From: Flavobacteriaceae bacterium
GTDB lineage: Bacteria; Bacteroidota; Bacteroidia; Flavobacteriales; Flavobacteriaceae
Reading direction: 5' to 3'
Assembly (NCBI GenBank): GCA_017851655.1
Contig: JAFMMH010000005.1
Span: forward strand, 1 to 56,458
DNA: 56,458 bases
Shown: positions 1-8,856 of the stretch, piece by piece
Layout: each line of letters begins with the position of its first letter
Position numbering within the stretch: position 1 is the first letter of the stretch
Position numbers and translations under genes: made by a program
Notes under the pieces: generated by a model
What the model saw: the letters and a program-made list of their open reading frames with translations, nothing else
Databases searched by the model: none
What the model was told of the DNA's origin: nothing

Positions 1-476
1 ACAGACTCCATGTATTTTGGGGTATAGGTAAGATAAGGGTCGTCCATGTCCACCCAATAGCCTATTCGTTCTGTGAGGGAATTCCAAACATCGGTATAGC
101 GCATGACTGCTTTTTTACAAGCAGCATTGTATTCTTCAACCGAAATGCTATTTCCTATAGCATCCTTTGAAATACCAAGTTCTTTTTCAACACCAAGTTC
201 AACAGGTAGTCCATGGGTATCCCATCCGGCTTTACGATTTACTTGAAAGCCTTTTTGAGTTTTATACCGGCAAAAGATATCTTTAATTGTTCTCGCCATA
301 ACATGGTGAATCCCAGGCATTCCGTTTGCCGAAGGCGGTCCTTCATAAAAAATAAACGGTGGCTTTCCTTCTCGGGTGCTTATACTTTTTGAAAAGGTGT
401 CGTTTTTTTTCCACTCCTCTAGAATTTCTCTTGAGAGTTGAGGTAAATCAAGATTTTTATATTCTTTAAACTTCAC
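1..476 (-). CDS. ileS: isoleucyl-tRNA synthetase, N-terminal part (cut by window edge)
   Basis: Charges tRNA-Ile with isoleucine in the cytoplasm. About 158 N-terminal residues are visible. They carry the class I signature region, with FYEGPPSANG followed by the HIGH-type motif PGIHH, then RKAGWDTHGLPVE, which is typical of the Ile/Val/Leu synthetases; the spacing and the KDIF.RYKT.KG segment fit IleS. The start is taken as GTG at 474-476, because an in-frame TAG lies 17 codons upstream with no ATG, GTG or TTG between. The remaining roughly 1000 residues lie outside the window. A TACTTTCG promoter-like element lies about 70 bases upstream. Confidence 0.93.
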   Translation of the reverse strand, partial: MKFKEYKNLDLPQLSREILEEWKKNDTFSKSISTREGKPPFIFYEGPPSANGMPGIHHVMARTIKDIFCRYKTQKGFQVNRKAGWDTHGLPVELGVEKELGISKDAIGNSISVEEYNAACKKAVMRYTDVWNSLTERIGYWVDMDDPYLTYTPKYMES

Positions 477-548
477 CTTGCTTGGTTTTTGAAAGTTATT
501 TGTAAATGAATATAGAGTGGAGCTCTAAATCATGCACATATTAATGTG

Positions 549-556
549 CGAAAGTA
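549..556 (-). promoter_or_regulatory. possible -7 element upstream of ileS
   Basis: TACTTTCG read on the minus strand differs at one position from the Bacteroidota -7 consensus TAnnTTTG. It lies in the 140-base gap between the end of the TonB receptor gene and the ileS start. No good -33 TTTG was found at the usual spacing, so this is a weak call. Confidence 0.3.
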
Positions 557-616
557 ATTAATTTCGGGCAAATATCGTAACGAAAAATTTGACTTCCTAT
601 TTGATATGAACTCCTT

Positions 617-3094
617 TTAAAATGAATAGTTAAGCCCGATTTTTAAGTTTCTACCAGGAGCAGATATGCCAGAAGCAAATTCGCGATAGTGAATGTCAAA
701 AATATTATCTAGAGCAATACGTATCAAAGTATTTTCTTTCAAACGGTATTGGCTAAGAAAAGAGACCTCACTCCAAGCGGGAGTTCCGGCATAACGTTCT
801 GGAGTTTCAGAGATTAAGGGAGTTTCTTCCAAACCATCTTCTCCCCCTAAGCTATAGTCAGATACTTTTTTCTTTGCACTAAACTGAAAAGCGAGATGGG
901 TTAGCCATTTAGTTTTTTGATAAAGCAAAAAAACACGCCCAAATGCAGGGGAAATAGAAGGTAGTGGGCCGTATTTTTTAGATTCCGCAGCATCTATGAT
1001 GGAGAGGTTTCCACGAAGAGAAAGCGGCTCTAGTATTGAGAGATAGCCATCAATTGAAGCCCCAAGGAGATATCGATCCCCTAAATTATTATTAGCAAAT
1101 GTTTCAACTTCTTCGTTATTATATATTATTGTAAACTCATCAGATGTAGTGGTATCTGCAAAGATGGAATATTGATTACGGCCAATATGCCTGGAAATAA
1201 TTGTAGAAAACCCTCTAACAGAAATGTAGTTTTTTGGCTGTTCAAAATATTTAGTGACTCCTAACTCAAAATTATAGGCATATTCGGGAAATAGAGAAGG
1301 ATTTGGCACGATTAAGGTTCCCTTACTTTCTCTAATTTTTCCTACATCATCAATATTTGGATTTCGAAAACCATTTGAGATAATGGCGTTCCATTGAATC
1401 TTTTCTGATGGTCTGTATGTAAGAGCGAGTGTTTCAGTTAAAGCAGTAGCATCAAGGTTTACCATACTTAAGAGCGCATTGATGTTATAATACTCTTTCC
1501 ATTTTGCAAGAAGATTTGTACTAGTAAGTCGAATTCCAAGATTCAGGGTCAATTTAGGATTGAAATCCCATATCCAATTCACAAACCCTGCAAAACTAGT
1601 ATATGAACTTCCTTTGCTGGGATAGCGAGTTGGGATAGGAAGTTTAGGAGAGTAACCAATGATTTGATTTTGTTGCAATTCTAAATCTTTTTTAGATGCG
1701 ATTGAGGAAACATCATTATAAGTGGCTTCAAAACCATAGGAAAAAGAATGCAGTTTGGTGTAATTAAATTCAAAATCACCATTTAAACTCCACAGATTAA
1801 CATTTTCTTTTTGCGTATTTCGAGTTAAACTTCCAAAGGACCTATAGTTTCTAGACTCCTCTATTGCTTGGTAGGCCACAGTGATTTTCCCAGAATTTAA
1901 AAATTTCTTTTGAGGAAACAGTTTTAATTGAGGTGCTACAAGTAGTCTTTTTTGAGGTCCGTAATACCATTCAGCATATCTGAGCGTTCCGTTTCTTTCT
2001 TCAGTGAGCTTATCATATCTAGAAATATCAGAAGAATTTGAATATTGTATGTTGAGTTGAAATTGATTTTGATCATCTATTTGAACTAAAAATTTTTGAA
2101 AAAGATCCAACTGGTTGTAAGAGGTGTTTTTCTGAATCAAGGGATTTTCATTTTGTAGTGGAGATGGACTGAAAGATGTTCTAGAATTTGATGAGTAAAA
2201 GGGTGTTAGCCCCCATTGGTCATATCCATGAGATCTGTTTTTCCCCATTCGAATATCTCCAAATCCAGAATAACTTATACTGGTTAAACTTGCCCATTTT
2301 TTAAAGCTCAATTCAGTTGAAATAGAATTAATTGTGGCGTTGTTTGCTGAAGAAAAATCTGTAGAAAACGAAGAGATATTTTTCTTTTCGCTATTGATTA
2401 AAGGACTTTTGGTATAGTAGTGAATTACTCCTCCTAAGGCGTCAGAACCATAGGCAACGGATGAGGATCCATAGATGACTTCAACTCGTTCTACAATATT
2501 TGGATTTACTGTTATCGCATTTTGAAGGTGTCCGCTTCTATAAATTGCGTTGTTCATTCTGACACCATCAACAACCATCAAAATTCGATTAGCTTCAAAC
2601 CCCCTGATGACAGGGCTTCCACCACCACCTTGAGATTTTTGAATCCGAACTCCAGGGCTTAAACTTACTAATTCTGCGCCTGTAGCTGGACGTTGTAAAG
2701 TAATGGTTTGAGCATCAATCACAGCAACTTTTTCTGCGATTTGTTTTCGGGCAGTTGGGTTTCTTCCTACAGAGAGAATGACTTCATCCAGAGTTTGGTC
2801 TTTGGGCTGTAAAAGTATAGTTAAGCCATTATTTAATTCATCTGCACTCAGTAATAGCTTTAGGGTCTCAAAACCATAAAACTGAACCATTATTGTATCT
2901 GTATCAGAAAAATTATTCAGAGGCGCCTTTCCCTCTACATCGGTTAAAATGGATTTTGTTTTAGATGTATTATACAATGCAACTCCCTCTAGAGGAAAAT
3001 CAGAAACTCCATCTAAAACAAGGACTTCTTGCCCCAGTATCATTAGTGGTGCAATAAGCAATAAAAGGCTACTATGAAACTTTAAATAGCTCAT
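617..3094 (-). CDS. TonB-dependent receptor, haem/haemoglobin-receptor-like
   Basis: An outer-membrane beta-barrel receptor of 825 residues. It has an N-terminal signal peptide ending near residue 21, then a carboxypeptidase-regulatory-like domain up to about residue 100, then a plug domain at about 115-230 (RGFEANRILMVVDGVRMNN, then VERVEVIYGSSSVAYGSDA), then a long barrel ending in aromatic Phe (LKIGLNYSF). The VIRGFEANR...DGVRMNNA pattern resembles the haemoglobin/haem receptor group, but the ligand is inferred, not shown. The ATG lies inside the end of recO (23-base overlap), so the two are probably translationally coupled. Confidence 0.85.
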   Translation of the reverse strand: MSYLKFHSSLLLLIAPLMILGQEVLVLDGVSDFPLEGVALYNTSKTKSILTDVEGKAPLNNFSDTDTIMVQFYGFETLKLLLSADELNNGLTILLQPKDQTLDEVILSVGRNPTARKQIAEKVAVIDAQTITLQRPATGAELVSLSPGVRIQKSQGGGGSPVIRGFEANRILMVVDGVRMNNAIYRSGHLQNAITVNPNIVERVEVIYGSSSVAYGSDALGGVIHYYTKSPLINSEKKNISSFSTDFSSANNATINSISTELSFKKWASLTSISYSGFGDIRMGKNRSHGYDQWGLTPFYSSNSRTSFSPSPLQNENPLIQKNTSYNQLDLFQKFLVQIDDQNQFQLNIQYSNSSDISRYDKLTEERNGTLRYAEWYYGPQKRLLVAPQLKLFPQKKFLNSGKITVAYQAIEESRNYRSFGSLTRNTQKENVNLWSLNGDFEFNYTKLHSFSYGFEATYNDVSSIASKKDLELQQNQIIGYSPKLPIPTRYPSKGSSYTSFAGFVNWIWDFNPKLTLNLGIRLTSTNLLAKWKEYYNINALLSMVNLDATALTETLALTYRPSEKIQWNAIISNGFRNPNIDDVGKIRESKGTLIVPNPSLFPEYAYNFELGVTKYFEQPKNYISVRGFSTIISRHIGRNQYSIFADTTTSDEFTIIYNNEEVETFANNNLGDRYLLGASIDGYLSILEPLSLRGNLSIIDAAESKKYGPLPSISPAFGRVFLLYQKTKWLTHLAFQFSAKKKVSDYSLGGEDGLEETPLISETPERYAGTPAWSEVSFLSQYRLKENTLIRIALDNIFDIHYREFASGISAPGRNLKIGLNYSF

Positions 3095-3803
3095 TCAATA
3101 TTTCTGTTGATTTTGGTGGTCTGAATTGTTGTAAATGTAATTTGAAATAACTAATTAAATATTCCAAAAGAGTAGCTTTTTCTTTTCTATTAATTTTTAT
3201 TTTTTCTATGTCTTCAAATTTCGTGCCTAAAACGTTAATCCATAAATCCTTCAAATTTCCTTCAATATAATGTGTCGTAGGTTTACTATTTGTTAAACAG
3301 CCTGTTTCCAGATCAAAATAGGAGGCATCACGATTCGATAGATTAGGAGAGAATCCCATAAAGCTAGTCAGGTCAAGCATTGTTTTAACATGAAAGAGTC
3401 CAATTTCATCATGTTGGTCGAGCCAAAGCAAGTTATTTTCAATATAATCAAATAAAGCTGGATTGGCTTGTTCTTCTTCTTTTACCACTTGTTGAATGAC
3501 TTCTGCCAAAAAAAATACGATGGCTTTTTTTCTAAGGTCGAATGGGATTGAAATAAAAGGGTGTAATAAATTAGCCTCTTGAAGATATCCCAAACTATTG
3601 TCTCTATTTTTTTTTGCTTGAAATTCTAGAAGATTAAGAGGTTCGAAGTAAGATTTTGAAATTTTTTTTTTGCGTCTTGCTGAGAGTATTCCTTTCAACA
3701 TATATGACTGAAGTCCATGCTGTTTTGTATAACAGGACACAATAAGACTGGAATCTCCATAGCGTAATGTTCCCAAAACTACAGCCTGAATAGAATCATT
3801 CAT
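3072..3803 (-). CDS. recO: DNA repair protein RecO
   Basis: RecO (243 residues) helps load RecA onto SSB-coated single-stranded DNA in the RecFOR pathway. The N-terminus (AVVLGTLRYGDSSLIVSCYTK) is the usual OB-fold opening of RecO, followed by a basic stretch at about 40-50 (ARRKKKISKSYFEP) and the helical C-terminal domain. I do not see the four-cysteine zinc site found in some RecO proteins. It follows gdhA by 14 bases and overlaps the TonB receptor gene downstream, so the three look like one transcript. Confidence 0.9.
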   Translation of the reverse strand: MNDSIQAVVLGTLRYGDSSLIVSCYTKQHGLQSYMLKGILSARRKKKISKSYFEPLNLLEFQAKKNRDNSLGYLQEANLLHPFISIPFDLRKKAIVFFLAEVIQQVVKEEEQANPALFDYIENNLLWLDQHDEIGLFHVKTMLDLTSFMGFSPNLSNRDASYFDLETGCLTNSKPTTHYIEGNLKDLWINVLGTKFEDIEKIKINRKEKATLLEYLISYFKLHLQQFRPPKSTEILNELFKVS

Positions 3804-3817
3804 CTTAAATGATTGAT

Positions 3818-5158
3818 TTAAACTACACCTTGAGCAAGCATGGCATCAGCAATTTTGACAAAGCCAGCAATATTTGCACCTTTTACGTAATTCACATGAT
3901 CTCCCTCCGCTCCAAATTGAACACAAGATTTGTGAATATCATTCATTATGGTTTGTAAACGTTGATCTACTTCTTCTCTGGACCAGCTGTATCTTAGTGA
4001 ATTTTGTGCCATTTCAAGTCCAGAAACTGCAACACCTCCGGCATTTGAAGCTTTTCCTGGAGCAAAGAGGACTTTGTGATTAGCAAATTGTTCTATGGCT
4101 TCTGGAGTACTTGGCATATTTGCACCCTCGCTCACACAAAGACATCCATTTTTGATTAATAGAGCAGCAGCTTTTCCATCCAATTCATTCTGTGTAGCAC
4201 AGGGCAAAGCAACCTTACAGGGAACTTCCCATGGTGTTTTTCCAGCATGAAAAGTAGCCTTGGGATACTTGGTCACATAGTGATGAATCCGATCGCGTTT
4301 TACGTTTTTTAAATTCATGACATAGGATAATTTTTCTTCATCTATACCATCCGCATCATAGATATAGCCAGAAGAATCTGACAAAGTCAATACGGTTCCA
4401 CCCAATTGGATGATTTTTTCAGCAGCAAATTGAGCCACATTACCAGAACCTGAAATAACGACTGTTTTTCCTTCTAAACCTTCGTTTTGGTGTGCTAACA
4501 TTTGACGAGCAAAATAAACTACACCATAACCAGTTGCTTCTGGGCGGATTAAAGATCCTCCCCAAGAAACGCCTTTGCCAGTCAATACACCGGTAAATTC
4601 ATTTTTCAAGCGTTTGTACTGTCCGAATAAGTAACCAATTTCTCTACTACCTACTCCAATATCTCCAGCAGGAATATCCCTGTTGGGTCCAATATGTCTG
4701 AAAAGTTCCGTCATAAAACTTTGGCAAAAACGCATTACTTCAGTATCTGACTTTCCTTTTGGATCAAAATCGGATCCTCCTTTTCCTCCTCCCATAGGGA
4801 GCGTAGTAAGGCTATTTTTAAATATTTGTTCGAAGGCTAGAAACTTAAGGATACTTAGATTTACACTAGGATGAAATCGGAGCCCCCCTTTGTATGGTCC
4901 TATTGCTGAATTCATCTCAATTCTATAACCTCTGTTTACTTGAATCTCTTCATTGTCATCGATCCAGGCGACTCGAAAAGAAACAACACGTTCGGGCTCT
5001 ACCATTCTAAGTAAAATATTCTGCCCATAGTAAATATCTTGTTTGACGATATAAGGAATTACAGTTTCAGCCACTTCAGTGACGGCTTGCATGAATTCGG
5101 GTTCGTTTTGGTTACGGGCATTAACTTGTGCCAAAAATTGAGAGACAATTTTATCCAT
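3818..5158 (-). CDS. gdhA: NADP-type glutamate dehydrogenase
   Basis: Catalyses the reversible amination of 2-oxoglutarate to glutamate, a main route of ammonium assimilation. At 446 residues it matches the hexameric bacterial NADP-type enzymes. Visible features are the substrate-binding segment GPYKGGLRFH with Lys90, the catalytic region PMGGGKGGSDFDPKG with Lys126, the PAGDIGVGSREIGYLFGQYK segment, and the nucleotide-binding fold with GSGNVAQ near residue 240. Coenzyme preference is inferred from overall similarity. It starts at ATG with a 57-base gap after radA and probably has its own promoter. Confidence 0.95.
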   Translation of the reverse strand: MDKIVSQFLAQVNARNQNEPEFMQAVTEVAETVIPYIVKQDIYYGQNILLRMVEPERVVSFRVAWIDDNEEIQVNRGYRIEMNSAIGPYKGGLRFHPSVNLSILKFLAFEQIFKNSLTTLPMGGGKGGSDFDPKGKSDTEVMRFCQSFMTELFRHIGPNRDIPAGDIGVGSREIGYLFGQYKRLKNEFTGVLTGKGVSWGGSLIRPEATGYGVVYFARQMLAHQNEGLEGKTVVISGSGNVAQFAAEKIIQLGGTVLTLSDSSGYIYDADGIDEEKLSYVMNLKNVKRDRIHHYVTKYPKATFHAGKTPWEVPCKVALPCATQNELDGKAAALLIKNGCLCVSEGANMPSTPEAIEQFANHKVLFAPGKASNAGGVAVSGLEMAQNSLRYSWSREEVDQRLQTIMNDIHKSCVQFGAEGDHVNYVKGANIAGFVKIADAMLAQGVV

Positions 5159-5181
5159 CTTTAGTCAGAGATTAGTTCAAT

Positions 5182-5189
5182 CGAAGATA
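5182..5189 (-). promoter_or_regulatory. gdhA: possible -7 element upstream of gdhA
   Basis: TATCTTCG on the minus strand, about 24 bases before the gdhA start, matches TAnnTTTG at all but one position. It lies in the only gap (57 bases) between radA and gdhA. No clear -33 element was seen. Confidence 0.3.
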
Positions 5190-5215
5190 CTCGGTTTTCG
5201 TTAATTTTTTAATTT

Positions 5216-6568
5216 TTAAAACAAGAAATCTGTAAGGGATTCTACCTTTGTGAAAAATAGAGGCTTGATTGTTTTTGGGTCAGATCCCAATTTGGAGAAT
5301 TTAGAAAGCGCAATATTTTCAAAGCCTAATTTTTCAGCTTCTTGTACTCTTAATTCTGCTTTTGCTACAGGGCGGATTTCTCCAGAAAGTCCAATTTCCG
5401 CAGCAAAACAAACATGTTGTGAAATAGGAGTATCGTGATAACTAGAGAGTAAAGCTGCTATTACGGCTAAGTCTAATGCAGGATCTTCGATATTAATTCC
5501 TCCAGTAATATTGATAAAGACATCTTTACTTCCCAGTGCGAAGCCAGCTCTTTTTTCAAGTACAGCTAAAAGCATATTCAGTCTTTTTGCATTGAATCCA
5601 GTACAACTGCGTTGTGGCGTGCCATAAACAGCGGTACTGACTAAAGCTTGAACCTCGATCATCATTGGGCGTAAGCCTTCTACTGTTGCTGCAATAGCAT
5701 GCCCACTCAAGACTTCATCTTTTGGAGAAATAAGCATTTCACTTGGATTATGAACTTGACGTAATCCTTGAGTTTGCATTTCGTATATCCCAATTTCAGA
5801 GGTGGCTCCAAAACGATTTTTTTGAGCTCGTAAAATACGGTACACATGGTTTCGATCACCTTCAAACTGAAGGACGGTATCTACCATATGTTCAAGTATT
5901 TTGGGCCCAGCAATGGCACCGTCTTTTGTAATATGTCCTACCAATATTACAGGAGTATGGGTGGCTTTAGCATATTGTATGAGTTCTGCTGCTGTAGCTT
6001 TTATTTGAGAAACACTACCAGCTCCACTTTCTATATGAGGGGTGTGAAGGGTCTGAATAGAATCTATAATGAGTAATTCAGGACTCAGTTTTGGAAACTG
6101 TTCAAAAATCTTTTGGGTATCAGTTTGACTAAGAAGAAAGCAGGAATCCGAACTCAACCCCATTCGGTCTGCACGAAGTTTGATTTGTTGTTGACTTTCT
6201 TCTCCTGAAACATAAAGAACCTTTTTATCAATACTTAAGGATAACTGAAGCAGTAGTGTAGATTTTCCAATTCCTGGCTCTCCGCCCAAAAGAATGACTG
6301 ATCCTGGTACGAATCCTCCTCCCAAAACACGATTTAATTCTTGGTCTGTTGTTTTAATCCTTGGTATTTCCCCAGTTGCGACTTCGCTCAGGGGGATAGG
6401 TTTTGATGTACTAGTTTTGGGATCTGTATTCCAGTTTGGCACCTTTTCTTTTTCGATAATTTCTTCAACCAGGGTATTCCAAGCACGACACGCATTGCAT
6501 TGACCTTGCCATTGTGCATGTTGCGTACCACAACTTTGACAGAAATAAGCTTTTTTCAGTTTAGCCAT
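5216..6568 (-). CDS. radA: DNA repair protein RadA (Sms)
   Basis: RadA is a RecA-like ATPase that helps branch migration and processing of recombination intermediates. The 450 residues contain, in order: an N-terminal C4 zinc finger (Cys10, Cys13, Cys24, Cys27); a Walker A motif GGEPGIGKST at about 95-104; the Walker B-like strand LLIIDSIQT near 165; the RadA-specific KNRFG motif at 250-254; and a C-terminal Lon-protease-like domain (from about 270, NITGG...DPALDLAV). It begins directly after the stop of the upstream UPF0104 gene with no spacer, so it is probably cotranscribed with panC-panD. Confidence 0.95.
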   Translation of the reverse strand: MAKLKKAYFCQSCGTQHAQWQGQCNACRAWNTLVEEIIEKEKVPNWNTDPKTSTSKPIPLSEVATGEIPRIKTTDQELNRVLGGGFVPGSVILLGGEPGIGKSTLLLQLSLSIDKKVLYVSGEESQQQIKLRADRMGLSSDSCFLLSQTDTQKIFEQFPKLSPELLIIDSIQTLHTPHIESGAGSVSQIKATAAELIQYAKATHTPVILVGHITKDGAIAGPKILEHMVDTVLQFEGDRNHVYRILRAQKNRFGATSEIGIYEMQTQGLRQVHNPSEMLISPKDEVLSGHAIAATVEGLRPMMIEVQALVSTAVYGTPQRSCTGFNAKRLNMLLAVLEKRAGFALGSKDVFINITGGINIEDPALDLAVIAALLSSYHDTPISQHVCFAAEIGLSGEIRPVAKAELRVQEAEKLGFENIALSKFSKLGSDPKTIKPLFFTKVESLTDFLF

Positions 6569-7546
6569 CTAGGAAGATTCACTCTTTTTTTGTCGATTAA
6601 CTAAAGGTAGCACAAAAAAAGAAAGACTACCAAAGATGATAATCATCATGGTCTGAGAGGTCCACATTATCCATCCAAAAGCCAATCCTGACTCATTAGA
6701 AACGCCGAAAGTAGCTAAAACTAGAGCAACCGAAAAGGGATAAATTCCAATTCCTCCATTGGTAGCTGAAATTGCCAGCCCTCCAATGACAAATGCAGGA
6801 AGAATAGCATTCAGACCTAGGGAGGCCGTTTCTGGAACAGTCCATTTTATAACATAAAACATAGCCAAATACATTGACCAAATAAATAATGTGTGGAAGA
6901 TAAAGGCTCCTTTTTTCGGCATGGTTTGAAGACTCATTATACCTTCTGCGAGTCCAGAAATAAAATTTTTAATTTTTAAAACTAAGGCGTTTTCACTTTT
7001 AGCAAAGCGATTTTTTAAGACAAAATAGCTTAATATTAGAGCGGCTATTCCAATACCTAATTCATTTAAAGAAATACTTTTCTCTTGGAGAATACCCCAA
7101 AAAAGATCGAACTGAAGACTTAAGGCGATCAATATAAAAGCCAATAATATCATGAGATCTACCAATCGCTCTGCTACGATGGTACCAAATGCTTTTTCAA
7201 AAGGGATATCTTCATAGGTGCTAAGAGAGGTTGCTCTAAAGATTTCCCCAGAACGTGGTATTCCAAGATTGGATATATAAGCTATCAGAACCGCTAAAAT
7301 GGAGTTTATTAGGCGAGGCTTATAGCCTAAAGGAGCAAGCAAAAACTTCCATCTGTAAGCTCTGGATAAATGACTTAGAATCCCAAAAAAAACAGAAATC
7401 AAAATAATTTTTGAATCGGCTTTTTGAATGTATTCAAGAATTAGTTTTCGCTCTTCATCAGAGGTTGAGTTGTATGTGAGATAAATAAAAAATACCCCAA
7501 CACCCAAGGGAATGGTAATCTTGAGAAAGGATTTGATTGTTTTCAA
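6569..7546 (-). CDS. UPF0104 / LPG-synthase-type integral membrane protein
   Basis: A 325-residue integral membrane protein with about eight hydrophobic segments. The conserved region PRSGEIFRATSLSTYEDIPFEKAFGTIVAER and the later ATNGGIGIYPF segment are typical of the flippase-like membrane part of lysylphosphatidylglycerol synthases (UPF0104). There is no catalytic aminoacyl-transfer domain, so the substrate is unknown. The start is TTG, two codons after the panD stop and in the same reading frame as panD. The N-terminus from that TTG (KTIKSFLKITIPLG) looks like other family members, and no ATG is available upstream. Confidence 0.8.
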   Translation of the reverse strand: MKTIKSFLKITIPLGVGVFFIYLTYNSTSDEERKLILEYIQKADSKIILISVFFGILSHLSRAYRWKFLLAPLGYKPRLINSILAVLIAYISNLGIPRSGEIFRATSLSTYEDIPFEKAFGTIVAERLVDLMILLAFILIALSLQFDLFWGILQEKSISLNELGIGIAALILSYFVLKNRFAKSENALVLKIKNFISGLAEGIMSLQTMPKKGAFIFHTLFIWSMYLAMFYVIKWTVPETASLGLNAILPAFVIGGLAISATNGGIGIYPFSVALVLATFGVSNESGLAFGWIMWTSQTMMIIIFGSLSFFVLPLVNRQKKSESS

Positions 7547-7549
7547 AAG

Positions 7550-7900
7550 CTACTGAAGTAAATTATTTGTTTCGTTTGGAAAAATAAGTGTAGGTTTAAA
7601 TGCTTTGGCGGCTTCGAGCTCCATTTGGGCATAACTAATTATGATGATGACATCACCCTTTTGAACTTTTCTAGCTGCGGGACCGTTTAAGGTCACTTCT
7701 CCAGAACCAGACTCCCCTTCAATAACATAAGTTTCGAGCCGTTCACCATTGTTTATATTCACAACTTGAACTTTCTCTCCTACGATCAGATTTGCTGCAT
7801 CGATTAGCACTTTGTCTAATGTAATACTTCCAATATAGTTTAGGTCTGCATCCGTGACTGTAACTCTATGGATTTTTGATTTTAAGACTTCAATAAGCAT
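7550..7900 (-). CDS. panD: aspartate 1-decarboxylase
   Basis: Makes beta-alanine from aspartate for pantothenate synthesis. It is a pyruvoyl enzyme of 116 residues that cleaves itself between Gly24 and Ser25; this bond is visible in [10 protein letters not shown], with Ser25 becoming the pyruvoyl group. The family motifs [17 protein letters not shown] and LNGPAARKV are present. It follows panC by 12 bases, so the two beta-alanine/pantothenate genes form one unit with the UPF0104 gene and radA downstream. Confidence 0.96.
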   Translation of the reverse strand: MLIEVLKSKIHRVTVTDADLNYIGSITLDKVLIDAANLIVGEKVQVVNINNGERLETYVIEGESGSGEVTLNGPAARKVQKGDVIIIISYAQMELEAAKAFKPTLIFPNETNNLLQ

Positions 7901-7912
7901 GGATCAAAGGTA

Positions 7913-8758
7913 TTATTTTCTCTTCAATTCTACGGTATCTATCAACCTCGTTTTTCCAGCATAAACTGCAACAAAAATCCTGTACATTTTGTGTTGTTCT
8001 ATGTGATCTACTGGAATTAAATCCGACGGTGATGCTACAGAAAAGTATTCAACTTTAAAGCCTTTAAGATTTTCAACTTCGGCTATGAAAAATTGTTTCA
8101 TTTGGTGTGGAGTCCATTTTTCAGCGTGTTTAAGAATTGCTTCAAGGCTTTTAAAAATGACTTTGGCTTCTTCTCGGTCTTTAGGAGATAAGAGTTGGTT
8201 TCTTGAACTCATTGCTAAACCGTTTTTTTCGCGTATTATCGGACAACTAATGATTTCTACCCCCAATTTAAGTTGCTTGTTTAGTTCCTTAATAATAGTC
8301 AGTTGTTGAAAATCTTTTTCACCAAAATAAGCTCTTGTTGGGGTTGTATTTTTTAAAAGCGCCTCTACTACTGTTGCTACACCATCAAAGTGTCCGGGCC
8401 TTGAAAATCCTTCCATATGTAGAGCGAGACTTCCAAAATCAAAATTTTTAGGCACCATACCGTCTGGATATATATCATCATTTTCTGGTGCATAAAGAAT
8501 GATGTTTTCTGATGATGATTGAAGCAATTCTAGATCTTGATCTAAGTTTTTCGGATAATTTTCTAAATCTTTTTTATCGTTAAATTGTGTAGGGTTTACA
8601 TAAATACTCACAATTACCAACTGATTTTCTTCTGAAGCTCGTTTTACAAGGGACAGGTGACCAGTGTGCAAGGCACCCATTGTTGGCACAAGTCCGACAG
8701 ATGTTTTTTTAAGCTGAATTTGTTTTCTAAGCTCTCTAGCAGTGTGAATGACGATCAT
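7913..8758 (-). CDS. panC: pantothenate synthetase
   Basis: Joins pantoate and beta-alanine with ATP to form pantothenate. The 281 residues match the family length. The nucleotidyltransferase HIGH-type motif lies at 25-34 (PTMGALHTGH) and the KMSKS-like segment MSSRNQLLSP in the second half. Also typical are FGEKDFQQL and the SRPGHFDGVATVV segment. It is the first gene of a minus-strand unit panC-panD-UPF0104-radA. It is divergent from the glycogen-synthase-like gene and shares a gap of about 100 bases with it. A TACTTTAG sequence at 8779-8786 could be its -7 element. Confidence 0.96.
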   Translation of the reverse strand: MIVIHTARELRKQIQLKKTSVGLVPTMGALHTGHLSLVKRASEENQLVIVSIYVNPTQFNDKKDLENYPKNLDQDLELLQSSSENIILYAPENDDIYPDGMVPKNFDFGSLALHMEGFSRPGHFDGVATVVEALLKNTTPTRAYFGEKDFQQLTIIKELNKQLKLGVEIISCPIIREKNGLAMSSRNQLLSPKDREEAKVIFKSLEAILKHAEKWTPHQMKQFFIAEVENLKGFKVEYFSVASPSDLIPVDHIEQHKMYRIFVAVYAGKTRLIDTVELKRK

Positions 8759-8818
8759 TTAGTAAATGATTAACAGTGCTAAAGTAGGCAGTTTTTAAGT
8801 ATATGTGCATTAATTTTG

Positions 8819-8826
8819 TACTTTTG
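8819..8826 (+). promoter_or_regulatory. -7 promoter element for the glycogen-synthase-like gene
   Basis: TACTTTTG matches TAnnTTTG exactly and lies about 30 bases before the chosen ATG at 8857. It overlaps the upstream in-frame codons, which argues that translation begins at 8857 and not at 8803. The -33 element is not clear. Confidence 0.5.
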
Positions 8827-8856
8827 CAAAGCTTTTCTGCACGGACATCACAATAT

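Noticed and set aside
8803-8856. An earlier ATG for the glycogen-synthase-like gene
   Set aside because: The upstream codons overlap the promoter element TACTTTTG, and the conserved N-terminus begins at 8857.
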